The notes beneath the pieces are model-generated. The model had not been told where the DNA came from, did no database searches, and saw only the letters and a list, made by a program, of their open reading frames with translations. A stretch of 41,222 nt of DNA from an uncultured Candidatus Peregrinibacteria bacterium (GTDB lineage: Bacteria; Patescibacteriota; Gracilibacteria; UBA1369), in assembly GCA_937858825.1 (NCBI GenBank), contig CALMAI010000014.1, positions 1-41,222 of the forward strand, given 5' to 3'. Below, piece by piece: positions 33,417-41,222 of this stretch. Numbering within the stretch: position 1 is the stretch's first letter; every line of letters starts with the position of its first letter. A program made the translations under genes and the position numbers.

Positions 33417-36400
33417 CTAACTTCTTTTTTTATGGTGGCGCTCCTGCCAGTCAACCAGGAGTGGTGTCGCCACGAAAATAGAAGAGTAGGTTCCTGATAC
33501 GATTCCCACGAGGAGAGCAATCACAAAGAATTTGATGGTTGGGGCTCCAAGAAGGGCAAGGGCCAGAAGTACAATCAAGGTTGAAATTGAAGTGTTGAGG
33601 GATCGGGCCAGGGTTTCGTTAAGCGCGCGATTAGCGACTTCTGCAAACGTTTCATCACGTTTCTGGTGCTTCAGGTTTTCACGAAGGCGGTCGAATACAA
33701 CAATGGTATCGTGAACGGAGAAGCCAAGCACGGTGAGCATGGCGGTGATGAAGAGCGCGTCCACCTCTACTCCCATAGTCATACCAAGATAGATGTAGAC
33801 ACCAATCATGATACCAAGATCGTGAACGAGCGCGGCAATGGCACAGAGTCCAAATCGCCATTTTCCGATTGATCGTGGAACTTTACGGAAGGCAAAGGCT
33901 ACGTACAAAATAATCATCACTACGGCAGCCAGGACAGCTACGATAGCTTTTTGCTGAAGGCTTTGTCCGACTGTTGGACCAACAGTTGCAAAGCGGTTTT
34001 CTTCGAATGATCCAATGTGCTCTGTTAATTTGGCAATGAGCGCGTCGTGGTAGGCGGAGCTCATGTGTGGAGTCTTGATGATAAATCCATCATCGCTCTT
34101 CACAACGAGTGATTTTTCGAAATCAACTTTTTCTTCGGTATTCTGAATTGATGGTACAGCTGGTGATGAAGTTTCGGCAACATCTTCAGTTGATTCTTCA
34201 GTGTTTTCTTCGGTGGGATCCGCGACAGCAAGATTTTGACTGCTGGTAATAAGTCCTTCTTTTACCTGATCAATGGTGAGCTCTTTGTTTTCTGTTGAAA
34301 TTTCAATGAGTGATCCACCGGTGAAGTCCAGTCCAAGTCTCAAACCAAAGACAGGCCATCCAATAAGGACTGCGGCAAGCATGATCCCAGAGAGCCAGTA
34401 GACCTTTTTCCGGTTGCTGACAATTTGAAGGAGTTTCTTTTCTTTCTTGTTTGCTCCGCCAAAGAGCCAGAGACTTTGTCCAAATCGTGTATTGGCTACG
34501 AATTGAAGAAGCGTTTTACTAATAGTGATAGCTGTAAACATGGAGACCAAAATTCCGGCTGCCAGGTTGAAGGCAAATCCTTGAATAATGGATGTTCCAA
34601 AGTAGAAAAGGATTCCACAGGTAATGAGTGATGAGAAGTTCGAATCACGAATACTATCCCACGCGCGGTCAAATCCAACTTCAATCGCGGCAGAGAGCTG
34701 CCTTCCATCTCTCAGTTCTTCTTTAATACGTTCAAAGATAAGAATGTTGGCATCCACTGCCATACCAATAGAAAGGATAATACCGGCGATACCGGCGAGC
34801 GTCATTACTACTGGAGTGCTCAGAATAAAGGCAATGAAGAAGAGGAGGAAACATGCCAGAATGGCTGCGATTGATTTTTCTGGTCCGGATTCACGACTCT
34901 TTAATATGTTCATGACCAGATAAACGAAGATTGCCACAGAGATAGCAAGAGCCCAGCTGATCGGCATAGCGATCTTAATAAGGAAGAGGAGGAATGCTGT
35001 ATAAACCGCCAATGCAGTGACAGCAATGATTCCGGGCAGGCGATAAAGAAGAATCATAAATGCGGCCAGAATCATCAAACCAATAGCTCCTGCATAGAGG
35101 CTGCTTTGAAGTGCATCTTGTCCAAGGGTCGCTCCAATTGAATATTGTCCTGCTGGAGTTACTGGGGCGGGGATAGCACCGGTATTAAGGTCACGGGCAA
35201 GTTGTTCGGCTTCATCAACGGAGAACTGTCCGGTGATTTGGGCCCGTCCTCCAGAAATAACCTGATTAACATTTGGGGCTGAAACTGCAACTCCTCCAAC
35301 AAAGATAGCAATCTGCTTGTTGATGTTTTTTCGGGTCAGCTCTTCAAAGATACGCGCACCTTCATCATCAAAGATGATAGAAACATATGGTTGAAGGGTG
35401 TTTTGTGCGAATTCTACGTCAGCACGAACAAAATGAGATCCATCCAGTTCTGTTTCCTGCCATGGATCTGGTGCTGCTGAGAAGTAAACGGCAATGTACT
35501 TCACTTGAGGTTCAGACTCAGTTGTCGAGGTGGCCTCGGTGATTTCATTGGCTTTGATAATGTGATATCCAAATGGACTTTCCACTGGCTGGGTTGTGAT
35601 GTCTCCGGTTTTTTCAAAGGCGATAGCCGCGTCTTCGAACTCTTTTACATACGTACCGGAATCTTTGACGACTGGAGCATCCAGAACCCCACCGGTTTGT
35701 GCATTACTTTCATCGTCAGAGTACTCTTTGGCCAGATCTTCGAAAGATGCTCCTTCCTGAAGTTTTTGAATAACCTCTTCTGCGCGGGCTTTGGCTTCTT
35801 CTTCAGTTCGGGTGATGTTGTCACCAGGTTGTTGAGCATCTTTATGAGCGATGAGGATATGGCTTACTTTTACTTGTCTCGGGGTGTCGATTGTTCGTTC
35901 TTCTTCACGTTTTTCAGTTGTCTGAACAATATAGAATCCAGCCGGACTATCAACGATTTGTCCTTCGGCATCTACGGTCAGCTCTCCTGAGTTATCAAGG
36001 AGTGTGTCAGCAGTTTGTCCTGGTTCCAGCTCGAAAAGTTTTTCTGCAAAAGTTCCACGAACTTCATCTTTATATTTCCATTCAGTTTCTTCAGCATAGA
36101 AAACCGTGCTTGGATTTGCCTGAGTCTCTTCTTGTCCCAAAACACGCAAATCTCCTCCGGCAAGAACTTTATCCAGGAGCTGTTGAGCCTGTCCTTTTAC
36201 TTCTGCCTCCAGTTCGGCGTTGTCGGGAGTTTCTTCTGCCTCTTCTTTAAATTCGAGTTGAATGGTTTTTCCAACAACAGCTTTCGCTTCTTCCAGGTCT
36301 TTCACACCAGCAAGTTCCACGATGATATGTTTTTCATCACCAATGTCAGAGGTGTAGATGTTTGGTTCGGCAACACCCAGGCTGTTGACGCGGCGGTTCA

Positions 36401-36644
36401 TAACATCCAGAATCCCGGTGATAACCATTTTTTGGTCCGCTTCCGGTACTTTTCTCAGGTCTACCTTATAATCAAGTTGTGATCCTCCCTGAAGATCCAG
36501 TCCTAAATTGATTTCACTGTTTAGGATGACTTCTGGTGTAAATGGCGCTATTTCGAGCTGCTTGTCAGAAGGCAGATCAAAGAAAGCCAGGAAAAGACCT
36601 CCCAGAATAATAAGTCCGGTGTAGAGAAATGTTCGATTCTTCAT
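33417..36644 (-). CDS. secDF: SecD-SecF fusion with an embedded parvulin (PpiC) prolyl isomerase domain
   Basis: 1075 residues. SecDF uses the proton gradient to pull exported proteins out of the Sec channel. Order: first membrane span (8-22); the P1 start with NLGLDLQGGSQLDY (46-59) and VVGKTIQLEF (123-132); then an insertion. Residues 190-246 look like the last half of a parvulin domain (ending DSPAGFYIVQ); 257-366 form a complete PpiC-type parvulin (VKVSHILIAHKD, GASFEDLAKEYSDD, TGGVLDAPV, SPFGYHIIKA). SecD resumes at about 380 and has the rest of P1, five spans and the proton-relay block GMAVDANILIFERIKEE (Asp631). SecF starts near 741 with GLDFTGGSLIEI (771-782), an acidic Ser/Glu/Thr-rich insertion, and VHDTIVVFDRLREN. 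The isomerase would sit outside the membrane, at the exit of the channel. Usual SecDF proteins lack it. Assignment of both parts is firm. Confidence 0.95.
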   Translation of the reverse strand: MKNRTFLYTGLIILGGLFLAFFDLPSDKQLEIAPFTPEVILNSEINLGLDLQGGSQLDYKVDLRKVPEADQKMVITGILDVMNRRVNSLGVAEPNIYTSDIGDEKHIIVELAGVKDLEEAKAVVGKTIQLEFKEEAEETPDNAELEAEVKGQAQQLLDKVLAGGDLRVLGQEETQANPSTVFYAEETEWKYKDEVRGTFAEKLFELEPGQTADTLLDNSGELTVDAEGQIVDSPAGFYIVQTTEKREEERTIDTPRQVKVSHILIAHKDAQQPGDNITRTEEEAKARAEEVIQKLQEGASFEDLAKEYSDDESNAQTGGVLDAPVVKDSGTYVKEFEDAAIAFEKTGDITTQPVESPFGYHIIKANEITEATSTTESEPQVKYIAVYFSAAPDPWQETELDGSHFVRADVEFAQNTLQPYVSIIFDDEGARIFEELTRKNINKQIAIFVGGVAVSAPNVNQVISGGRAQITGQFSVDEAEQLARDLNTGAIPAPVTPAGQYSIGATLGQDALQSSLYAGAIGLMILAAFMILLYRLPGIIAVTALAVYTAFLLFLIKIAMPISWALAISVAIFVYLVMNILKSRESGPEKSIAAILACFLLFFIAFILSTPVVMTLAGIAGIILSIGMAVDANILIFERIKEELRDGRQLSAAIEVGFDRAWDSIRDSNFSSLITCGILFYFGTSIIQGFAFNLAAGILVSMFTAITISKTLLQFVANTRFGQSLWLFGGANKKEKKLLQIVSNRKKVYWLSGIMLAAVLIGWPVFGLRLGLDFTGGSLIEISTENKELTIDQVKEGLITSSQNLAVADPTEENTEESTEDVAETSSPAVPSIQNTEEKVDFEKSLVVKSDDGFIIKTPHMSSAYHDALIAKLTEHIGSFEENRFATVGPTVGQSLQQKAIVAVLAAVVMIILYVAFAFRKVPRSIGKWRFGLCAIAALVHDLGIMIGVYIYLGMTMGVEVDALFITAMLTVLGFSVHDTIVVFDRLRENLKHQKRDETFAEVANRALNETLARSLNTSISTLIVLLALALLGAPTIKFFVIALLVGIVSGTYSSIFVATPLLVDWQERHHKKRS
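35547..35876 (-). other. Parvulin (PpiC) domain inserted in SecD
   Basis: Codons for residues 257-366 of SecDF. The segment has the parvulin order: V-S-H-I-L strand, a helix rich in Glu/Ala (EEEAKARAEEVIQKLQEG), SFEDLAKEYSDD, a T-G-G-x-L block, then FEDAAIAFEKTGDIT and SPFGYHIIK. It lies in the extracytoplasmic P1 domain, between the GKTIQLEF strand and the WQETELDG region, where longer SecD proteins carry the mobile P1 head. Confidence 0.9.
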
Positions 36645-36679
36645 AGCTGAATGTTGTAAGCGTTTTAAAAATTAATGTT

Positions 36680-37108
36680 TTATTGCTGCTTGGCAGCTTG
36701 TTGAGCTTCTTGGCTCAGTTTTTTGTCGAGGTCATGATCATTGCCGCGGTCAGGACGACCATAGTCGTCGGCCAGACGGACAATATCTTCAAGTTCATCG
36801 GTGGAAACTTCGAAAATCTGTGAATCTTCCAGGGCTTCCGGTCGATGAATAATATGCGGGAAAATATCAAGTTTGTCGCCGGGATTCATAATGATCTCTT
36901 CAAGAGACTCTTCACTTTCGCCAAGAGTCATTTTGATTTTTCCGCTCAAAATGTACATAGTTTCGGTCTTTTTTTCGTGGTACTGAAGTGAAAGTCTTTT
37001 CCCTTTTTTGATTTCAAGGATTTTGCCTGCGTAGCCTGCGGTGTTTGCGAACCAGATTTCCCGGCCCCAAGGCTTTTCTTTATATTGAATTGGTACCTGC
37101 TCAGGCAT
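36680..37108 (-). CDS. Cupin-domain protein related to mannose-6-phosphate isomerase
   Basis: 142 residues from ATG 37108; an ATG at 37141 would add 11 residues unlike the family. The cupin fold is visible: KPWGREIWFANTAGYAGKIL at the start, KRLSLQYHEKKTETMYILSGK (metal-binding His and Glu), then NPGDKLDIFPHIIHRPEAL with further His. This is the type seen at the C-terminus of mannose-1-phosphate guanylyltransferase/mannose-6-phosphate isomerase. A polar tail of about 30 residues follows (DYGRPDRGNDHD and on). It lies in the nucleotidyltransferase-secDF run, so a role in sugar phosphate or sugar nucleotide metabolism is plausible but not shown. Confidence 0.82.
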   Translation of the reverse strand: MPEQVPIQYKEKPWGREIWFANTAGYAGKILEIKKGKRLSLQYHEKKTETMYILSGKIKMTLGESEESLEEIIMNPGDKLDIFPHIIHRPEALEDSQIFEVSTDELEDIVRLADDYGRPDRGNDHDLDKKLSQEAQQAAKQQ

Positions 37109-37188
37109 GAAAAAAGTATGTAAATTTCTGTCCGTCACCATAGATCAGCGACGACCGACTGTCAATGCAACCAGAGGCTGTTTTTTGC

Positions 37189-37626
37189 CTATTTTTTGTG
37201 CCCGAGGGCCTGATTAATCCTTGTGGATGAATCGGCCTTTTCTGTACCTCCGACTCCAAAGACCATTTGGATTTTGTACTCTTTGCAGACTTCGGTTTCC
37301 GGAATAGCCTTTTCTGAGTCCCGATCTCCACCATTGGCAAAGACGAGTTCATCGTTTGGATATTTCTTTGCGATGAGTTTGAGTGACTGAATGACGGTTG
37401 GGTCCTGGTCGATTGATATGATGGCTTCATCAACATCGCGGAGGGCCCGTATGAGCCGTATGCGGTTTTCTTCGGAAAGGATAACTTTGTCCTTTTTCAT
37501 AACCTGCTGCACATCGTTATTCACGATCACGATTAATTTATCTCCCATTTTGGCAGCAGCTTCGATCATATCCAGATGTCCGCCATGAAGGGGGTTAAAG
37601 AATCCGCTAACGATGACTATTTTCAT
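37189..37626 (-). CDS. Cytidylyltransferase-like nucleotidyltransferase
   Basis: 145 residues. The start VSGFFNPLHGGHLDMIEAA carries the HxGH motif of the nucleotidyltransferase alpha/beta phosphodiesterase superfamily. FANGGDRDSEKAIPETEVCK and SSTRINQAL (the ISSTR-like block) match the group with RfaE/HldE C-terminal domain and glycerol-3-phosphate cytidylyltransferase. It transfers CMP or AMP to a phosphorylated sugar or alcohol. The substrate cannot be read from the sequence. It stands 5 bases after gpmI and 80 bases before the chosen start of the cupin gene. Confidence 0.87.
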   Translation of the reverse strand: MKIVIVSGFFNPLHGGHLDMIEAAAKMGDKLIVIVNNDVQQVMKKDKVILSEENRIRLIRALRDVDEAIISIDQDPTVIQSLKLIAKKYPNDELVFANGGDRDSEKAIPETEVCKEYKIQMVFGVGGTEKADSSTRINQALGHKK

Positions 37627-37631
37627 ATCTT

Positions 37632-39158
37632 TTAAGTTATGAGCGATGTTCCGGTCATTTCCTGTGGTTGATCAATGTCCATAATATTGAGCACGGTTGG
37701 CGCAATATCTTTCAGTCCCTGATCTGCTTTGAGTGTAGCATTTTTATAGGTATTTGAAACCAGAATGAAGGGGACAGGATTTTCAGTATGGGATGGACAT
37801 GGTTCGCCATTTTCTTCGTAGATCATGTATTCGGCGTTGCCATGGTCGGCGGTTATGATCAGATGGTAGCCATTTTTGAGGCAAGCCTCTGCGATACGCT
37901 CAACACATTCATCGATTACTTCGCAGGCTTCAATGGTTGCTTCCAGTTTGCCGCTGTGTCCGACAAGGTCAGGGTTGGCAAAATTTTGAATAATAAAATT
38001 GTTCGATTTTTTTTCTATTTCCTCAATAGCTCGGTCAGTAATTTCTCTGGCGCTCATGGCGGGGACCTGGTCAAACGATTCTGCTTTTGGAGAGGGGATC
38101 ATAATACGATCTTCATGAGGGAGGGGATCTTCGACCTGGCTGTTAAAGAAATAGGTAACGTGCGCGTATTTTTCGGTTTCGGCGATATGGAGTTGTTTTG
38201 CTCCTGCGTTTTCCAGTGTTTCGGACAGGTTGTTTTTGATCTCATCCAGTGGGAAGACAATGGGAGCTGTTTCTGAATAGTCTCCAAAACAGACCATGTA
38301 TGGATGAACCTCTTTTTGTGGCTGGAATCCAATTTTTGTTTCACCAGTTAATGCCTGGGTAAGCTGCCTTGGGCGATCTGTCCGGAAATTGAAGAAAATG
38401 ACACTGTCTTCGTCGTGAAAGAGCCCATCTTTGTTGAGGATGATGGGTTTTATGTAGTAGTCGGTTTCTGCTCCTGTTGCGTAGGCATTGTCGATGGCTG
38501 TAAGGGGATCTGTCTCTGCTGTTCCGGCTCCAAGAGTGTAGAGGTTGTAGGCCTGTTCTGTGCGATCCCAGTTTTGATCGCGATCCATGGCATAGTAGCG
38601 TCCGACAATGGTGGCTATGCTGGCATGATCTTCCAGTCCAAGTTCAGTAATTTTGTCCTGGATCATAGCGATGTATTTTTTTGCTGATCGTTCAGCAACG
38701 TCCCGACCATCTGTTATCGCATGAATAAAGATGTTACTCACTTTGTGTTTTTTTGCGAGTTCTAAAAGTGCAAAGAGGTGATTTGTATGCGCATGAACAC
38801 CTTCATCAGAGATAAGTCCCAAAAGGTGAAGTGATCCATTTTGTTCAATTTTTTTGATCGAATCAAGAAGGGGAACTTTATTATAAAAGGATCCATCCTT
38901 AATGCTTCGATTAATCATTTCAAGCGACTGGTAAACAATCCGTCCGGCACCAATGGTGTAGTGTCCGACCTCGGAGTTGCCAATAGTTCCTTCAGGTAAG
39001 CCAACTTCATTGCCTGCAGCTTTCAATGTTGTTGAAGGGTAATCTTTTTTGAATCGATCAATGTTTGGAGTGTTGGCTTTATCAATGGCATTGCCTTCAT
39101 ATTTTTTTCCTTCGCCAAAACCATCAATAATCATGAGATAGACTTTTTCGTTGTTCAT
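37632..39158 (-). CDS. gpmI: Cofactor-independent phosphoglycerate mutase
   Basis: Interconverts 3- and 2-phosphoglycerate in glycolysis with two metal ions. 508 residues, the usual length. The metal-binding start LMIIDGFGEG (Asp12), the catalytic Ser62 in PEGTIGNSEVGHYTIGAGR, HAITDGRDV and RYYAMDRDQNWDR in the transferase domain, and the late ITADHGNAE and SHTENPVPF blocks are all present. It lies 3 bases after the prepilin peptidase gene and 5 bases before the nucleotidyltransferase gene, in one operon. Together with TpiA it gives two glycolytic enzymes in the window. Confidence 0.97.
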   Translation of the reverse strand: MNNEKVYLMIIDGFGEGKKYEGNAIDKANTPNIDRFKKDYPSTTLKAAGNEVGLPEGTIGNSEVGHYTIGAGRIVYQSLEMINRSIKDGSFYNKVPLLDSIKKIEQNGSLHLLGLISDEGVHAHTNHLFALLELAKKHKVSNIFIHAITDGRDVAERSAKKYIAMIQDKITELGLEDHASIATIVGRYYAMDRDQNWDRTEQAYNLYTLGAGTAETDPLTAIDNAYATGAETDYYIKPIILNKDGLFHDEDSVIFFNFRTDRPRQLTQALTGETKIGFQPQKEVHPYMVCFGDYSETAPIVFPLDEIKNNLSETLENAGAKQLHIAETEKYAHVTYFFNSQVEDPLPHEDRIMIPSPKAESFDQVPAMSAREITDRAIEEIEKKSNNFIIQNFANPDLVGHSGKLEATIEACEVIDECVERIAEACLKNGYHLIITADHGNAEYMIYEENGEPCPSHTENPVPFILVSNTYKNATLKADQGLKDIAPTVLNIMDIDQPQEMTGTSLIT

Positions 39159-39161
39159 GCC

Positions 39162-39974
39162 TTAGATCGTCAGGTTTGAGAGGTAGAGGTTCATCAGATC
39201 CTGTCCGAAGAAGATGGTGATGATGGCCCCCAGTACGAGAAATGGACCAAACGGGATAGCGGTTTTTTTTGTTGCTTTCTTTGTAGCCAAAAGGGCAATT
39301 CCTATAATGGCACCGAGGAAGTAACTGATGACAATGTTGGTGACAAAGAGCTCCCATCCAAAAATAATGGCAAGTGCGAGAGCAAGATAGAAATCACCTT
39401 CGCCGAGCCATTTTCCTTTGGACACAACAATCTGTCCTCCAAAAAAGACGGCTGCGATGGCAAGTGCCAAGAGCACGCTCACAAAGGATGGGGTTCCGAG
39501 GGTGAGGGTTCCCACGGCTGTAAAAAGAATGAGTGGGAAGAGGAAAACGTCCGGAATTTTTTTAGTTTTCAGGTCATAGAAAAAGATCGCTGCGAAGAAA
39601 CTGGTGTAGATCGCGAAGAATGTGAATGAGATGAGAAGGGGAGTGGAAAGGGTTGCACTTTCAAGGCTGGCGCTTTCCAAAAATGGGTACCGGAAATAGA
39701 GAGAAAGAAACATTAACCCGGTAACGATTTCTATAAACAGGTACAATGGTGAGATTTTGGTTCCGCACTGGCCGCATTTTCCTCTAAGCATGAGGTAGCT
39801 GACGATTGGGACTAGATCCCGTGAGCGAAGTCTCTTTTTGCATGAAGGGCAGAAGGAGTGTCCAAAGATGATGCCGGATTTTTTTTTCTCAATCCGATAG
39901 ACTACCACGCTTAAAAAGCTTCCAACACTCGCTCCCAAGAAGAAGATGAGGATTGAAAGGAGAAGGGTCGCCAT
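39162..39974 (-). CDS. pilD: Prepilin peptidase (type IV leader peptidase)
   Basis: Cleaves and usually N-methylates type IV prepilins at the inner membrane. 270 residues with about eight spans. The N-terminal cytoplasmic loop has the four zinc-binding cysteines as CPSC and CGQC. The two active aspartates are in FFYDLKTKKIPD and GEGDFYLALA (the GxGD motif). It lies between the TPR-protein gene and gpmI on one transcript. No pilin or PilB/PilC genes are complete in this window, but the PilC-like protein at 21994-23379 suggests a type IV pilus or pseudopilus elsewhere in the genome. Confidence 0.94.
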   Translation of the reverse strand: MATLLLSILIFFLGASVGSFLSVVVYRIEKKKSGIIFGHSFCPSCKKRLRSRDLVPIVSYLMLRGKCGQCGTKISPLYLFIEIVTGLMFLSLYFRYPFLESASLESATLSTPLLISFTFFAIYTSFFAAIFFYDLKTKKIPDVFLFPLILFTAVGTLTLGTPSFVSVLLALAIAAVFFGGQIVVSKGKWLGEGDFYLALALAIIFGWELFVTNIVISYFLGAIIGIALLATKKATKKTAIPFGPFLVLGAIITIFFGQDLMNLYLSNLTI

Positions 39975-39986
39975 GCTTAAAAAGGT

Positions 39987-41222
39987 TTACTGGGATAAGA
40001 GGTCAACTTTAAGACTAGAATAGTCGAATTGGTCGGAATTGCCAATGAGTTTGTTGTACATGTCCGCTGCGGCTGTGGAGATAGAGTTGCCGCCTCCGAG
40101 TTCGTAGGCTTTTTTGTAGAAGGCGAGGGCGGTCTGGTTGTCTCCGCGGCGTTGGTAGAGTGTTCCAAAGTTGAGGTAGACGGCATCCAGTTCTGGATCA
40201 AGGGAAGCAGCTTTTTCCAGGTCCTGTTTTGCCTCCACCAGGTCTCCGGTTGCTATTTTTGCCCATCCTAAAAGGTTGTAGCTCATGGCTTGGTCCGGGT
40301 GGGTTTGGAGGGCGAGATTGGCGAGGGTGACAGCTTTTTCCGGTTGGTTCAGTTTTTCAATGTAAACCCACATTGGTTTAATGAAGTAGTTGATTTCCTG
40401 GCTGTTAAGGCTCAAAACCTCTTCATATTTGTCGGTCGCGGCTTCGTAGTCTTCAAGGATGAGATAGATCTCTGCGAGTTTTTGGTCGACCTGAACTTGT
40501 GGCTGGAATCCGTTACTCTTTGCCAATTCCAGGAAGGCTGCGGCTTGCTCATAATCTTCCAGGCCAAAGTATCCCAATCCCAAAAAGAAGAGTGTCTCTG
40601 GTTTTTGAGGATCGAGTTTTCGCGCTTCTTCCAGTGCTTCAACAGCATCCTGATATTTTTGTGTGCTCAGATAACTATGCCCCAAAATAATCCAGGCATC
40701 GCGGTAATCCTTCTTTTCCCGAATCACTTCAAAAAGAAGAGGAATAGCCATTTCGTACTCCCCAACCTGATCATAGCTGCGGGCCAAAAGTGTGTAGAGA
40801 TGAACGGCTGGACCTCCCTGGTTAGCGTCAAATTCGTCGTAAGCTGCCAGGAAGTTCTGAGCTCCGGCGGTGATGTTTTGATCACCACCAATGTTGATGG
40901 CTTCGCGGAAAGCAGTTTTAGCGCCTTCATGATCGCCAACATAAGCATGAGTCATAGCCTGGTAGAATTTTGAAAGCTGGTTGTGGACAGAGATTCCATC
41001 AAAGAGGATTTTTGCTTCGGTAATTTCACGATCCTGAATGAGAGTTTTTCCAAGGTAAATGGTCGCTTCAAGATTTGAAGGGTTGAGCTTGAGGGCTTCT
41101 TCAAAGCTGAGTTTTGCCTTAATGGTGTCGCCTGAATCCAGATGGATCTTTCCAATGGCAATGAGTGGACTCGGGTTGGTTGGGGCCTGGTCGGCTGCGG
41201 CCTCGAACTCTGCGACAGCAAG
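39987..41222 (-). CDS. TPR-repeat protein, 5' end beyond right edge
   Basis: The frame is open to the right edge of the window, so the N-terminus is missing; 411 residues are visible. The sequence consists of about nine or ten tetratricopeptide repeats, for example YRDAWIILGHSYLSTQKYQD, PETLFFLGLGYFGLEDYEQA and MSYNLLGWAKIATGDLVEAK, each with the W/L-G-Y-A-x-P pattern. Upstream visible residues (AEFEAAADQAPTNPSPLIAI, EEALKLNPSN) are also TPR-like. TPR proteins bind other proteins; this one lies 12 bases before pilD and may help assemble a pilus, but that is inference from position only. An internal ATG at 40955 is not the true start. Confidence 0.88.
   Translation of the reverse strand, partial: LAVAEFEAAADQAPTNPSPLIAIGKIHLDSGDTIKAKLSFEEALKLNPSNLEATIYLGKTLIQDREITEAKILFDGISVHNQLSKFYQAMTHAYVGDHEGAKTAFREAINIGGDQNITAGAQNFLAAYDEFDANQGGPAVHLYTLLARSYDQVGEYEMAIPLLFEVIREKKDYRDAWIILGHSYLSTQKYQDAVEALEEARKLDPQKPETLFFLGLGYFGLEDYEQAAAFLELAKSNGFQPQVQVDQKLAEIYLILEDYEAATDKYEEVLSLNSQEINYFIKPMWVYIEKLNQPEKAVTLANLALQTHPDQAMSYNLLGWAKIATGDLVEAKQDLEKAASLDPELDAVYLNFGTLYQRRGDNQTALAFYKKAYELGGGNSISTAAADMYNKLIGNSDQFDYSSLKVDLLSQ

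Noticed and set aside
40290-40973. 227-residue plus-strand frame opposite the TPR gene
   Set aside because: It is a shadow of the TPR-coding strand; its composition (Phe, Val, Cys runs) is typical of antisense frames.
1-41222. Use of genetic code 25 (TGA as glycine)
   Set aside because: All genes run full length without in-frame TGA, and family motifs are not interrupted. TGA is rare as a stop but there is no sign that it is translated.

Overview
The window is a gene-dense bacterial chromosome segment: 32 complete protein genes, one protein gene cut by each edge, and one tRNA. It has no rRNA, insertion sequence, CRISPR array or prophage. The sequence suggests a Candidate Phyla Radiation (Patescibacteria) genome, most likely of the Peregrinibacteria/Gracilibacteria branch. 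This is inferred from several traits: a very large protein of unknown function, a stand-alone riboflavin kinase, an archaeal-type triosephosphate isomerase, a shortened MurE, few clear Shine-Dalgarno sites, and stop codons that are almost only TAA and TAG (19 TAA, 12 TAG, 1 TGA by my reading). TGA is not read as glycine here, because every gene reads through its full length under the standard code. The lineage call is not proven from this window.

Left part (1-8247, minus strand): one apparent operon of unrecognised genes. The order of transcription is a 164-residue helical protein, a 1969-residue giant protein with an internal duplication, a 49-residue single-span membrane microprotein, and a secreted protein that runs off the left edge. 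Its promoter lies back to back with the promoter of the next block.

Middle plus-strand block (8366-20763): triosephosphate isomerase, long hibernation-promoting factor and an O-antigen ligase-like protein. After one opposite-strand unknown come riboflavin kinase, MurE-like ligase, TruB, a WecA/MraY-type sugar-phosphate transferase, DnaG, RpoD, GreA and a PEGA-domain protein. The block combines envelope assembly with replication and transcription start (a dnaG-rpoD pair).

Minus-strand block (20767-30369): a small membrane protein, an Lgt-family protein lacking key residues, a protein with two PilC/GspF-like N-terminal modules, CTP synthase, TrpRS, a surface protein with a Gly-rich linker and a MYXO-CTERM-like tail, PriA, and a small DUF1858-type CxxC protein.

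Right part (30475-41222): a plus-strand protein made of three helical repeats; a GC-rich metallo-beta-lactamase-fold lipoprotein that looks horizontally acquired; a small unknown; tRNA-Arg(UCG); and a minus-strand operon of TPR protein, prepilin peptidase, GpmI, nucleotidyltransferase, cupin and SecDF. The SecDF is the most striking protein: SecD and SecF are fused, and a parvulin-type (PpiC) prolyl isomerase domain is built into the extracytoplasmic part of SecD. This suggests a translocase that carries its own folding factor.
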